Assembly: GCA_023395575.1 (NCBI GenBank)
Contig: JAEWZA010000149.1
Span: 1 to 5,743 of the forward strand
From: Bacillota bacterium
Lineage (GTDB): Bacteria > Bacillota > Clostridia > Acetivibrionales > DSM-1351
DNA: 5,743 nucleotides
Direction of reading: 5' to 3'
Shown: piece after piece, positions 1 through 5,743 of the stretch
Layout of the letters: each line of letters begins with the position of its first letter
How positions within the stretch are numbered: position 1 is the stretch's first letter
Notes under the pieces: model-generated
What the model saw: only the letters and a program-made list of their open reading frames with translations
Told to the model about the DNA's origin: nothing
Databases searched by the model: none
Position numbers and translations under genes: made by a program

Positions 1-341
1 GCCTCATACAGTTTAGTATAATTAACTGGCTTCAGCAGGTATTCTGAAACCCCCAAGCTAATTCCTCTTCTTGCATATTCAAATTCTCCATAGCCAGATA
101 CTATTATAGCATCATATCCGTTTTCTCTAATACTTTTTTCCAACATTTCCAAGCCATCCATTACTGGCATATTCATATCTACAATAACAATGTCTGGTTG
201 GCATTTTTCAATTTTTTCCAAACCCTCTTTTCCATTTGCTGCTTCTCCTACTACAATACAATCAACCTCTTGCCAATTAGGCGTAAACATTAAGCCTTTC
301 CGCATAATATCTTCATCTTCTACAATCAATACCTTATGCAT
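1..341 (-). CDS. Response regulator, YesN-like, receiver domain (partial, 3' end outside window)
   Basis: The visible 113 codons form a complete CheY-like receiver domain. It starts MHKVLIVEDED, with acidic-pocket residues E8, D9 and E10/D11. The predicted phosphoacceptor is D55 in IVDMNMPVMDG, the switch residue is S82 (IIVSGYGEFEYA), and the conserved lysine is K104 in YLLKPV. The GYGEFEYAR and LLKPV signatures are typical of YesN-type regulators, which usually carry a C-terminal AraC-type helix-turn-helix; that part lies beyond the left edge and is inferred only. The ATG at 341 overlaps the end of the kinase gene by 8 bp, and an AGGGG ribosome binding site lies about 7 bases upstream inside the kinase coding sequence. 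This suggests translational coupling. It should accept phosphate from the kinase encoded just upstream and control transcription, probably of the neighbouring transporter genes. Confidence 0.93.
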   Translation of the reverse strand, partial: MHKVLIVEDEDIMRKGLMFTPNWQEVDCIVVGEAANGKEGLEKIEKCQPDIVIVDMNMPVMDGLEMLEKSIRENGYDAIIVSGYGEFEYARRGISLGVSEYLLKPVNYTKLYE

Positions 342-2058
342 TCCCGTTCCCCTTATTTGTTGGAAGGATAATAGTTACTAATGTACCTTTTCCATAGGTA
401 CTTTCTATTTTTAACCCGTAGGGTGATCCATATAGCAGTCGGACAACACGGTGAGAATTATACATTCCAATGTGCTCCTTGGATACATCTTCTTTTTCTA
501 AATCTTCTATTAATCTATCCAGTATTTCTGATTCTATTCCCGTTCCATTATCCTGTACAATAAGCTTGAAGCAATCATCTTCAATGAAGGCAGTAATCTT
601 TACATGAATAGAATCAACATTCTTCATACCATGTTTTAATGAATTTTCTACAATTGGCTGAATCACTAATTTGGGAACTTCACAATCTAAAAGTTCTTTC
701 GGGATGTCAATGCTATATGTCAAGCGACGATTATAACGCATCTTTTGTAATAATAAATAATCCTTCACATACTCAATGTCCGTCTTAAGAGGTACAATAG
801 TATCCCCATAATATATGTTATAACGCATAATATTAGCAAAGGACATAATCATCTCAGAAGCTTTATTAGCATCAATCAAAACCTGATAACGAAGAGTTTC
901 TAATACATTAAAAACAAAATGAGGATTAATCTGCTCTTCCAGCTGTTTTATTTCCATTACTCTTTTTCTTTCTATTAATTCACTGTTCCTTTTTTGAAGT
1001 TCTTCACGTTGCAACACCATTTGCCGGAAAGTATCATGTAGTTCCTGAAATTCTTCAAAAACATGCGGACGTAATGAGTATTCCATATTACCTTTTCCCA
1101 TATTTATAACTGCATTCCTAAGTTCGTCTATCGCATATAAGTTCTTATTAGTAATTAGTACAGCTAAAGGTTTGAGCATTATGAGCATTATTAATCCAAC
1201 AACTATAAGAAACAAAATAGCATACCGAAAAAGACTGAGTTGAAAATTTATAGAAACCAATGTATAAAGATATAATTCACTATAACTAATAGGCTTCCTT
1301 ATTATGAGATAATATTTTCCATTAATATTGGTAGTAGTAGCTTGTTTTTTTTCAAATTGAGAGCTTCCAATAGTATATTTTCCCATGAAACTCTCACTTT
1401 GCCTTCCAATAGAAAAAATCAAGTTATTATATTGATCGGTAAGAATCACATCATCTAAGTTGTATTTGTATACAGCTTGATATATTTCTTCATCGAGCAA
1501 GTCAAAGAACAAAAAACCAACTACTTTTCCACCGTCCATAACCGTACGGCTTAAAATCAAATCTCCTGTCTGATTATAGGAATAATTCAGCCCACTTGGA
1601 ACAATAAATATTTTTTCAGGCGCATTAAGCATATGTTTAATTAAACTTTTACTAAGAAAGCTTTGCAAAAATATATTTTGATTATCTTTATAAAGATTTG
1701 AGGAAACTATGTTTCCTTGTAAGTCTACAAGAATAAATAACCCACCAATTTCCCTTGAATTTGAAAAATCATAGAGCATGCGATTAGCGTTCACAGTCTG
1801 TTCATTTGATTGCTGCTTACATACATTAATTATATGATAATCCGTAACAAAAGCATTTAATCCTTCCTTGTAATTTACTATTTCCTTATTTAAAACCTCT
1901 GCAATTTTTGTATTATTTCTCTGACCTTCTACTCTAGTAAGCCATATCATATTAATGATCAGAAATGCAAAAACTAATAAAAAAAGCAATAATATAATAG
2001 AAAACATATAGCGGAAAATTGATTTCTGTACATAGCTTCTATATCCATTGGCAGCCAT
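334..2058 (-). CDS. YesM-type sensor histidine kinase
   Basis: This 574-residue membrane kinase has the full architecture of the YesM (His_kinase/PF06580) family. Membrane segment 1 is at about residues 15-40. An extracytoplasmic sensory region, probably Cache-like, spans about 42-272. Membrane segment 2 is at about 276-298, followed by a HAMP-like linker at about 295-350 and a coiled stretch at 350-375. The phosphoacceptor is H380 in QINPHFVFNVLETLRYQ. The ATPase domain has an N-box (IQPIVENSLKHGM, 466-478), a G1 box (DNGTGI, 503-508), GMYNSHRVVRLLYG (531-544) and YGKGT (555-559). No key residue is missing. The ATG at 2058 is preceded by GAGAGGA with a 6-base gap, so this start is well supported. 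The gene lies downstream of the transporter terminator and is therefore probably transcribed from its own promoter in 2059-2193, where I found no convincing -35/-10 pair. It likely senses the transported ligand, directly or through the binding protein; this is inference. Confidence 0.95.
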   Translation of the reverse strand: MAANGYRSYVQKSIFRYMFSIILLLFLLVFAFLIINMIWLTRVEGQRNNTKIAEVLNKEIVNYKEGLNAFVTDYHIINVCKQQSNEQTVNANRMLYDFSNSREIGGLFILVDLQGNIVSSNLYKDNQNIFLQSFLSKSLIKHMLNAPEKIFIVPSGLNYSYNQTGDLILSRTVMDGGKVVGFLFFDLLDEEIYQAVYKYNLDDVILTDQYNNLIFSIGRQSESFMGKYTIGSSQFEKKQATTTNINGKYYLIIRKPISYSELYLYTLVSINFQLSLFRYAILFLIVVGLIMLIMLKPLAVLITNKNLYAIDELRNAVINMGKGNMEYSLRPHVFEEFQELHDTFRQMVLQREELQKRNSELIERKRVMEIKQLEEQINPHFVFNVLETLRYQVLIDANKASEMIMSFANIMRYNIYYGDTIVPLKTDIEYVKDYLLLQKMRYNRRLTYSIDIPKELLDCEVPKLVIQPIVENSLKHGMKNVDSIHVKITAFIEDDCFKLIVQDNGTGIESEILDRLIEDLEKEDVSKEHIGMYNSHRVVRLLYGSPYGLKIESTYGKGTLVTIILPTNKGNGNA

Positions 2059-2152
2059 ATAGAATCCTCTCTAATCTCAAAGTATTTAAAATAGAAAAAC
2101 TTCTAGCTGAATAAGTGAAAGTGGTTTGCCTTAACCCTTGTAATGAGCAATC

Positions 2153-2166
2153 GGCTGGCATCAGCC
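2153..2166. repeat. Small GC-rich dyad upstream of kinase gene
   Basis: GGCTG and CAGCC form a 5-bp inverted repeat around a 4-base GCAT centre, about 95 bases upstream of the kinase start. It stands out as the most GC-rich patch of the 2059-2193 spacer. It could be an operator or a weak mRNA hairpin. No clear promoter elements fix its role, and a short dyad like this can arise by chance. Confidence 0.3.
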
Positions 2167-2193
2167 TTATATTTCACTAAATGCTTGTAATAA

Positions 2194-2237
2194 AAATAAC
2201 AATATATCATAGCTTTCACTATGATATATTGTTATTT
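2194..2237 (-). terminator. Rho-independent terminator of the transporter operon
   Basis: A perfect 19-bp inverted repeat (2194-2212 paired with 2219-2237) encloses a 6-base loop. It begins 16 bases after the permease stop codon on the minus strand. The 3' arm runs into a U-rich stretch (UUAUUUUUAUUA) in the minus-strand transcript, as expected for intrinsic termination. The stem is AT-rich but unusually long. On the plus strand it is also followed by T-rich sequence, so it could act in both directions, although no plus-strand gene is seen nearby. It separates the ABC transporter genes from the kinase/regulator genes, implying two transcription units. Confidence 0.85.
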
Positions 2238-2253
2238 GATAAATTTATTTTAC

Positions 2254-3909
2254 TTATACACTAATATCATTTTTTCCTGATACCTTAAAGAATATTAGCA
2301 ATGATACAATACTGGTAATTGTCAAAATGGTTGAATATGCAGCTGCATTTCCAAAATTACTACGGATAACTTCTGCATAAATTGCTACTGTCAATGTCTG
2401 AGTTCTACTTGTATATAGAATAATAGAAGAACTTAATTCACTAATAAGAGTAATCCAACTCATAATTGCACCGGATAGCACACCTGCCATCATCATAGGT
2501 ACCGTAATCTTTATGAAGGATTTCATCTCTGTAGTTCCTAAGCTGATTGCAGCCTCTTCAATACTTGGACTAATCTGTCCGATAATAGCTGTACTGGAAC
2601 GAATTGTATAAGGCATTCTTCGGATACTCAAAGAAATAATAATAATAGTTGCTGTACCGCTTAAAAGTAATGGATTTTTGTTAAATGCATATAAAAAGGA
2701 AATACCTAATACCGATCCCGGTATAATATAAGGGAACATGGTCAAGGTGTCTAGTATGGATGTTAAGAATGACGGCTTTCTTACAGTCAAATACGATACT
2801 AAGACTCCTATAACTACAACTAAAAGTATTGCAATCAATCCAAATTTATATGTGTTAATTATTGTAATAGCGTTCTTTGGCATCAAGATGTTCTTATAAT
2901 TTTGTAAAGTAAATTGTCCGGTATAAGAAGCACCTCTTGTCTCTAAGAAAGAAGTAACCATTACTGTTAACTGCGGTAAAATTGCAACTAACACAACCGC
3001 GTATACAAAAAGGTGAGCAAGGATGTTACGGACCCCAGTTGCATTTTCTGCTTCCATCGGTTTTAGAGCTGACATAGAATATGTGAGACGATTTCCGATA
3101 AATTTTTGCAAAAAGAACATAATTAATGTAATTCCAATTACAATAACACAAAGTGCAGCAGCAAAATGAGCATCCGTACTTACTTCGCCCATAAACTGGC
3201 TATAGAGCAATACTGGGAATGTCTTATAACCCTCACCAATTAGCATTGGTGTACCAAAGTCGGAAAATACACGCATGAAAACTAACAGGGAACTGGCTAA
3301 TAAAGTTGGAGTTACTAAAGGAACAATAATTCTCCAAACTCTTTGAAATACAGTACAACCAAGACTTTCAGCCGCTTCATTTAAAGAATTATCCAAGTTT
3401 TTCAATGCACCTGAGACATACATATAAACTAATGGGAAGGATTGTAAGGAAAAAACAAGTACAATACCTGCAAATCCATAAATACCTCCTAATTGTACAT
3501 TAAATATAGAATTTAGTATTCTTGTTATAAATCCGTTTCGTCCAAGGAGCTGTACCCATGCATAAGCGCCTATAAATGGAGGTGACAGATATGATATAAC
3601 AATGAGGATATTTAAATACTTGCTTCCTTTAATCTTTACGCTTCTTAGTACATAAGCCATAATCAGTCCTAATATAGCTGACACTAAGGTAGAAGCAATT
3701 GTAACCTTAAAACTATTAATCAAAGTACTCCAATAGAACTTCTTTGAGAAAAATTTCGCAAAATAAGCAAAACTTATACTTCCATCTTCCATTATAATAC
3801 TCTTATACAAAATAAGCACAATTGGAAAAACTACAAAAATTATAAATAAGCCTAATATAGCAAAGGTTATGAGTAGCCATATACTTAATGGTTTTTTGCC
3901 TGACTTCAT
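2254..3909 (-). CDS. Fused double-domain ABC transporter permease, iron(III)/AfuB type
   Basis: The 551-residue product is an integral membrane permease with two tandem binding-protein-dependent transport domains, as in FbpB/AfuB-type permeases. It has roughly twelve hydrophobic segments, with the clearest at about 10-35, 67-89, 100-120, 145-165, 195-215, 247-268, 296-320, 357-376, 388-408, 418-428, 475-495 and 525-542. Each half carries the cytoplasmic EAA loop that docks on the ATPase: EAAESLG (178-184) with a following VPL, and EAAISLG (452-458) with a following VPM. A single polypeptide therefore supplies both halves of the channel. The ATG at 3909 overlaps the ATPase stop codon as ATGA and has a GGGAGG ribosome binding site 7 bases upstream, so translation is probably coupled. 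Substrate cannot be read from the permease: family labels say iron(III), while related AfuB and PhnV/U-like systems carry hexose phosphates or phosphonates. The gene appears intact. Confidence 0.94.
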   Translation of the reverse strand: MKSGKKPLSIWLLITFAILGLFIIFVVFPIVLILYKSIIMEDGSISFAYFAKFFSKKFYWSTLINSFKVTIASTLVSAILGLIMAYVLRSVKIKGSKYLNILIVISYLSPPFIGAYAWVQLLGRNGFITRILNSIFNVQLGGIYGFAGIVLVFSLQSFPLVYMYVSGALKNLDNSLNEAAESLGCTVFQRVWRIIVPLVTPTLLASSLLVFMRVFSDFGTPMLIGEGYKTFPVLLYSQFMGEVSTDAHFAAALCVIVIGITLIMFFLQKFIGNRLTYSMSALKPMEAENATGVRNILAHLFVYAVVLVAILPQLTVMVTSFLETRGASYTGQFTLQNYKNILMPKNAITIINTYKFGLIAILLVVVIGVLVSYLTVRKPSFLTSILDTLTMFPYIIPGSVLGISFLYAFNKNPLLLSGTATIIIISLSIRRMPYTIRSSTAIIGQISPSIEEAAISLGTTEMKSFIKITVPMMMAGVLSGAIMSWITLISELSSSIILYTSRTQTLTVAIYAEVIRSNFGNAAAYSTILTITSIVSLLIFFKVSGKNDISV

Positions 3910-5009
3910 AAACGAACCTCCCTATCTATAAAGGTCTTAGAGCCATCAGCACTAAATACATTTACCTTTTGTACCTGTAATTTTAAATGTATTTTAGATC
4001 CGTTTGGAATCAATTCCCCTAAATCTGAATTTTGTATAACCTCCATCTCTTGTCCTTCATTTGTTACAACAAAATAGTGAGTTGCGACTCCCAAGAAAAC
4101 ACTGTTTTTTACTGTAACCGGAATACCTTCTTGTGTCTCTTTATTTATAATAAATTCTTCCGGACGAACAGATACCTTAACAGGAATATTAGAACCAGTG
4201 TCTTTTTTAATATTATTCATCTGGAATTTATAGTTGCCAATTCGAACAATGCTATTTCCATTATCATTGCTATCAATCACTCCATTCATTATATTGGAAA
4301 GACCAATAAATGTAGAAACAAACGTATTAGCTGGACGCTGATAAATATGTTTAGGAGTATCAATTTGTTGAATCACTCCACCATTCATAACTGCAATTCG
4401 ATCAGATACGGCCAATGCTTCCTCCTGATCGTGAGTTACATACACAGTCGTAATTCCCATTTGTTGCTGAATCTGTTTTATTGCATTACGCATTTCAATA
4501 CGCAATTTTGCATCAAGGTTAGAAAGAGGCTCATCCATTAAAAGAACTTCTGGATGAATTACAATGGCTCTTGCCAAAGCAATACGTTGCTGTTGACCAC
4601 CGGACAAATTTTGCGGCTTACGATCTTTCAAATGGTCGATTTTAACTATCTTTAATATTTCATCTACTTTTTTCTCAATCTCACCTTTCGGTACCTTTCT
4701 GTTCTTTAAACCAAAGGCAATATTATCTTTAACTGTCATATGTGGGAATATTGCATAATTTTGAAATACCATACCCATATTTCTCTTATTGGTAGGAATT
4801 TCATTAATTACTTTTCCGTCAACCTTTATTTGTCCGCCTTCAATGGAATTAAATCCAATTATCATTCGAAGTAATGTAGTTTTTCCACAACCAGATGGGC
4901 CAAGTAATGTAAAAAACTCTCCAGGTTTTACATCTACTGATAATCCATCAATAACGGTATCTTTACCAAATCTTTTAACAACTTTTTCTATATTAATTGC
5001 TACACTCAT
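3906..5009 (-). CDS. ABC transporter ATP-binding protein, FbpC/AfuC type
   Basis: This cytoplasmic ATPase (367 residues from the chosen start) powers the permease encoded immediately downstream. Using that numbering it has Walker A GPSGCGKTT (37-45), Q-loop Q83 in VFQNYAIFPH, signature LSGGQQQR (135-142), Walker B VLLMDEP (155-161), D-loop SNLDA (163-167) and switch histidine H193 in YVTHDQEEAL. A C-terminal region from about 235 onward, including VSVRPEE (about 280-286), fits a TOBE-type domain found in the CUT1/FbpC/PotA importer group. I place the start at the ATG at 5009 (MSVAINIEKVVKRFG), because AAGGAG lies 8 bases before it. An in-frame GTG at 5018 would abut that ribosome binding site with no spacing. 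All catalytic residues are present. The gene follows the binding-protein remnant after a hairpin-bearing spacer and overlaps the permease gene by 4 bp. Confidence 0.95.
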   Translation of the reverse strand: MSVAINIEKVVKRFGKDTVIDGLSVDVKPGEFFTLLGPSGCGKTTLLRMIIGFNSIEGGQIKVDGKVINEIPTNKRNMGMVFQNYAIFPHMTVKDNIAFGLKNRKVPKGEIEKKVDEILKIVKIDHLKDRKPQNLSGGQQQRIALARAIVIHPEVLLMDEPLSNLDAKLRIEMRNAIKQIQQQMGITTVYVTHDQEEALAVSDRIAVMNGGVIQQIDTPKHIYQRPANTFVSTFIGLSNIMNGVIDSNDNGNSIVRIGNYKFQMNNIKKDTGSNIPVKVSVRPEEFIINKETQEGIPVTVKNSVFLGVATHYFVVTNEGQEMEVIQNSDLGELIPNGSKIHLKLQVQKVNVFSADGSKTFIDREVRL

Positions 5010-5018
5010 TATTGACAC

Positions 5019-5030
5019 TCCTTTTAGTTA
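5019..5030 (-). promoter_or_regulatory. Ribosome binding site that decides the ATPase start
   Basis: On the minus strand, AAAAGGAG precedes the ATG at 5009 by 8 bases, which is ideal spacing. The same purine run leaves no space before the GTG at 5018, so the three extra N-terminal residues of the longer reading are unlikely to be translated. Confidence 0.75.
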
Positions 5031-5173
5031 AATTCATTTACTAAATTTTTGATTGTGACACCTTTTGACCCAACATACTCTTTGTCAATCTATAAATCTG
5101 TAACAGGATATTAAATGAAGTAAGATCAATTGACACGCAATTTAATTTCAAAATAGCCTGATTTTAAATGGTA

Positions 5174-5230
5174 AGGGCCACTTAACTATTGTCTTTCAAT
5201 TTTATATCGACAAAGCTTTTAAGTGGCCCT
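5174..5230 (-). promoter_or_regulatory. Two-tier intercistronic hairpin between binding-protein and ATPase genes
   Basis: A perfect 12-bp outer stem pairs AGGGCCACTTAA (5174-5185) with TTAAGTGGCCCT (5219-5230). Inside the 33-base loop a second stem of about 7 bp pairs 5186-5193 with 5209-5215, with one bulged base. In the minus-strand transcript the structure begins 30 bases after the binding-protein stop codon. It is followed by UACCAUUUAAAAU, which lacks a proper U-run. It therefore looks like a leaky terminator or an RNA-stabilising 3' structure, of the kind that lets the upstream binding protein be made in excess over the ATPase and permease. On the plus strand it is followed by GTTTTAGTTA, so weak termination in that direction is also possible. 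Confidence 0.75.
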
Positions 5231-5260
5231 GTTTTAGTTATCCAATCTATTTAATTCGAA

Positions 5261-5617
5261 TTATTCCATGGAAGATTCCAGAACCTCACTGAATTTACTT
5301 GTTATGTCTACTTTATTATTTGCAACCCATCCTTCATCATAGTTATCAAATAACTTAATCTTGGACTGAGGTGTCATGTAATCTGCCAGTGTTGCATTCT
5401 TTCTAAGTGGACGAACCGTTAATTCGCTACCTACTTTATTTTGAATTTGTTCAGATAACATGAAGTCTACAAACTTCTTTGCGTTTTCAGGATGTTTACA
5501 ATTTTTTAATATCTGTACAGATTCTCCTGGGAAAATAGTTCCTTCTTCTGGGAATACTACCTCAACAGATGCTCCTTCTTTTACATAGTTGGCTGCAGGG
5601 TCCTCCCATGTAAGACC
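5261..5617 (-). pseudogene. Solute-binding protein of iron(III)/AfuA-type ABC transporter, C-terminal fragment cut by an IS
   Basis: The remaining 118 codons begin with GLTWEDPAANYVKEGA and continue through VVFPEEGTIFPGESVQILKNCKHPENAKKFVDFMLS, ending WVANNKVDITSKFSEVLESSME before TAA at 5261. The GLTxEDPA block, the 'P-E-x-G-T-x-F' strand and the 'HPENAKKFVDFxLS' helix are typical of the C-terminal third of FbpA/AfuA-like periplasmic-type binding proteins, which are usually about 340 residues. The signal peptide and N-terminal lobe are missing. Reading upstream, homology-like sequence stops at 5617. Beyond it the frame continues only about ten codons through IS sequence to a TAA stop (about 5655-5657). 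An apparent TTG start at 5623 comes from the IS terminal bases and has no ribosome binding site. The intact gene would have been the first gene of the transporter operon, binding the ligand at the cell surface as a lipoprotein (inferred). Its N-terminal part is probably on the other side of the IS. Confidence 0.85.
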
Positions 5618-5620
5618 TGT

Positions 5621-5692
5621 CAATGACGGTGATAAAATGTAAGAAAGTAGCGGTTAAATTTTGTATGTATATGGCGGTAACAAAATAACTTA
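5621..5692 (+). repeat. Three 24-bp-spaced terminal repeats of the IS end
   Basis: CGGT occurs at 5627-5630, 5651-5654 and 5675-5678, exactly 24 bp apart. Each copy continues with A at the second base after CGGT, A at the fourth and an A/T run ending in T (consensus CGGTnAnAwwwT). Copies 1 and 2 also share GTA after the core. The regular spacing, a little over two helical turns, suggests transposase-binding sites on one face of the DNA. Confidence 0.75.
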
Positions 5693-5727
5693 TGATACAC
5701 TCCAAATAAAACTTATGGAGTGTATCA
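5693..5727. promoter_or_regulatory. Inverted repeat just upstream of the presumed transposase gene
   Basis: A 12-bp perfect stem (5693-5704 with 5716-5727, core GATACACTCC/GGAGTGTATC) encloses an 11-base loop. A similar AAATAA-n-CTTATG string occurs both before the left arm and within the loop. Such hairpins near an IS end may block read-through from flanking genes, or hide a start region when transcribed from outside. TATGAT at 5691-5696 resembles a plus-strand -10 element, but no good -35 is seen at proper spacing. The function is inferred. Confidence 0.55.
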
Positions 5728-5743
5728 AGAATGAAAGGAAACT

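Larger units (their letters stand above)
5618..5743 (+). mobile_element. Left end of an insertion sequence, probably IS21 family (partial)
   Basis: The sequence from TGTCAATGACGG at 5618 onward no longer fits the binding-protein gene and contains organised non-coding structure: three CGGT-centred repeats at a 24-bp period, then an inverted repeat, then purine-rich sequence (GAATGAAAGGAAACT) that could be the ribosome binding site or first codons of a plus-strand transposase beginning at or past the right edge. Ends that start 5'-TG and carry several internal repeats are characteristic of IS21-family elements, whose istA starts roughly 100 bp from the end. No transposase is visible, so the family is inferred. 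An alternative boundary at GTAAG (5639), which would suggest IS66, is less convincing. The target duplication cannot be checked because the other end is outside the window. Confidence 0.7.

Noticed and set aside
190..563. Two short plus-strand open frames opposite the kinase and regulator.
   Set aside because: Both are antisense to strongly supported coding sequence and show no domain or ribosome binding site.
4032..4541. A 169-codon plus-strand open frame opposite the ATPase gene.
   Set aside because: It lies wholly antisense to a well-supported ABC ATPase. Its product is rich in N, I, H and C with no recognisable domain, and it is best explained as a shadow of the real gene.
5002..5037. 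A 14-codon upstream open frame (ATG at 5037, minus strand) overlapping the ATPase start.
   Set aside because: There is no ribosome binding site ahead of it and no meaningful codon pattern, so it is likely a chance frame in AT-rich leader sequence.
5083..5088. Perfect TTGACA (minus strand) as a promoter -35 for the ATPase gene.
   Set aside because: At 15-18 bases downstream the available hexamers (for example AAAGGT) do not resemble a -10 element, so an internal promoter is not supported.
5261..5623. A complete small 120-residue protein starting at TTG (5623).
   Set aside because: The first two codons are made of IS terminal bases, there is no ribosome binding site, and the sequence matches only the C-terminal part of a binding protein. 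It is a truncated gene, not a small gene.
5639..5743. IS66-type end starting GTAAG at 5639.
   Set aside because: This border would leave out the first of the three 24-bp-spaced repeats and would require SPSLT before GLTWEDPA in the binding protein, which fits the family poorly. A border at 5618 explains both.

Overview
The window is an AT-rich stretch that looks like a low-GC Gram-positive (Firmicutes, probably clostridial or Lachnospiraceae-like) chromosome. The main reasons are the YesM/YesN-type two-component pair, strong AGGAGG-like ribosome binding sites, A/T-rich codon use and the way the genes are packed. All recognisable host genes lie on the minus strand, so the biological order runs from right to left.

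Layout in transcription order. (1) Positions 5618-5743 look like one end of an insertion sequence. It begins TGTCAATGACGG and carries three CGGT-containing repeats exactly 24 bp apart, then an inverted repeat. This architecture fits an IS21-family end, but the transposase lies outside the window. (2) Positions 5261-5617 hold the C-terminal 118 codons of an iron(III)/AfuA-type solute-binding protein gene. The IS end cuts its reading frame exactly before the GLTWEDPA motif. (3) An intercistronic spacer contains a long two-tier hairpin (5174-5230). (4) Positions 3906-5009 encode an FbpC/AfuC-type ABC ATPase. (5) Positions 2254-3909 encode a fused double-domain permease of the FbpB/AfuB type, overlapping the ATPase gene by ATGA. 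(6) A perfect 19-bp hairpin terminator (2194-2237) ends the transporter unit. (7) Positions 334-2058 encode a YesM-type sensor histidine kinase. (8) The N-terminal receiver domain of its response regulator (1-341) overlaps the kinase gene by 8 bp and runs off the left edge.

Working together, the solute-binding protein would capture a ligand outside the membrane, the fused permease would move it inward using ATP hydrolysed by the ATPase, and the neighbouring kinase/regulator pair would probably sense a ligand and control transporter expression. The family is usually labelled 'iron(III) transport'. The adjacent YesM/YesN-like pair resembles the HptRSA arrangement of Staphylococcus aureus (an AfuA-like protein beside a kinase and regulator for sugar phosphate sensing), and AfuABC proteins are known to import hexose phosphates. 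A phosphorylated organic substrate is therefore a serious alternative to iron. The IS insertion has probably inactivated the system here, because the binding protein is split and transcription from its promoter may no longer reach the ATPase and permease genes.

I see no RNA genes, CRISPR arrays or convincing novel system. The most notable points are the IS end inside the transporter operon and the regulatory hairpins.
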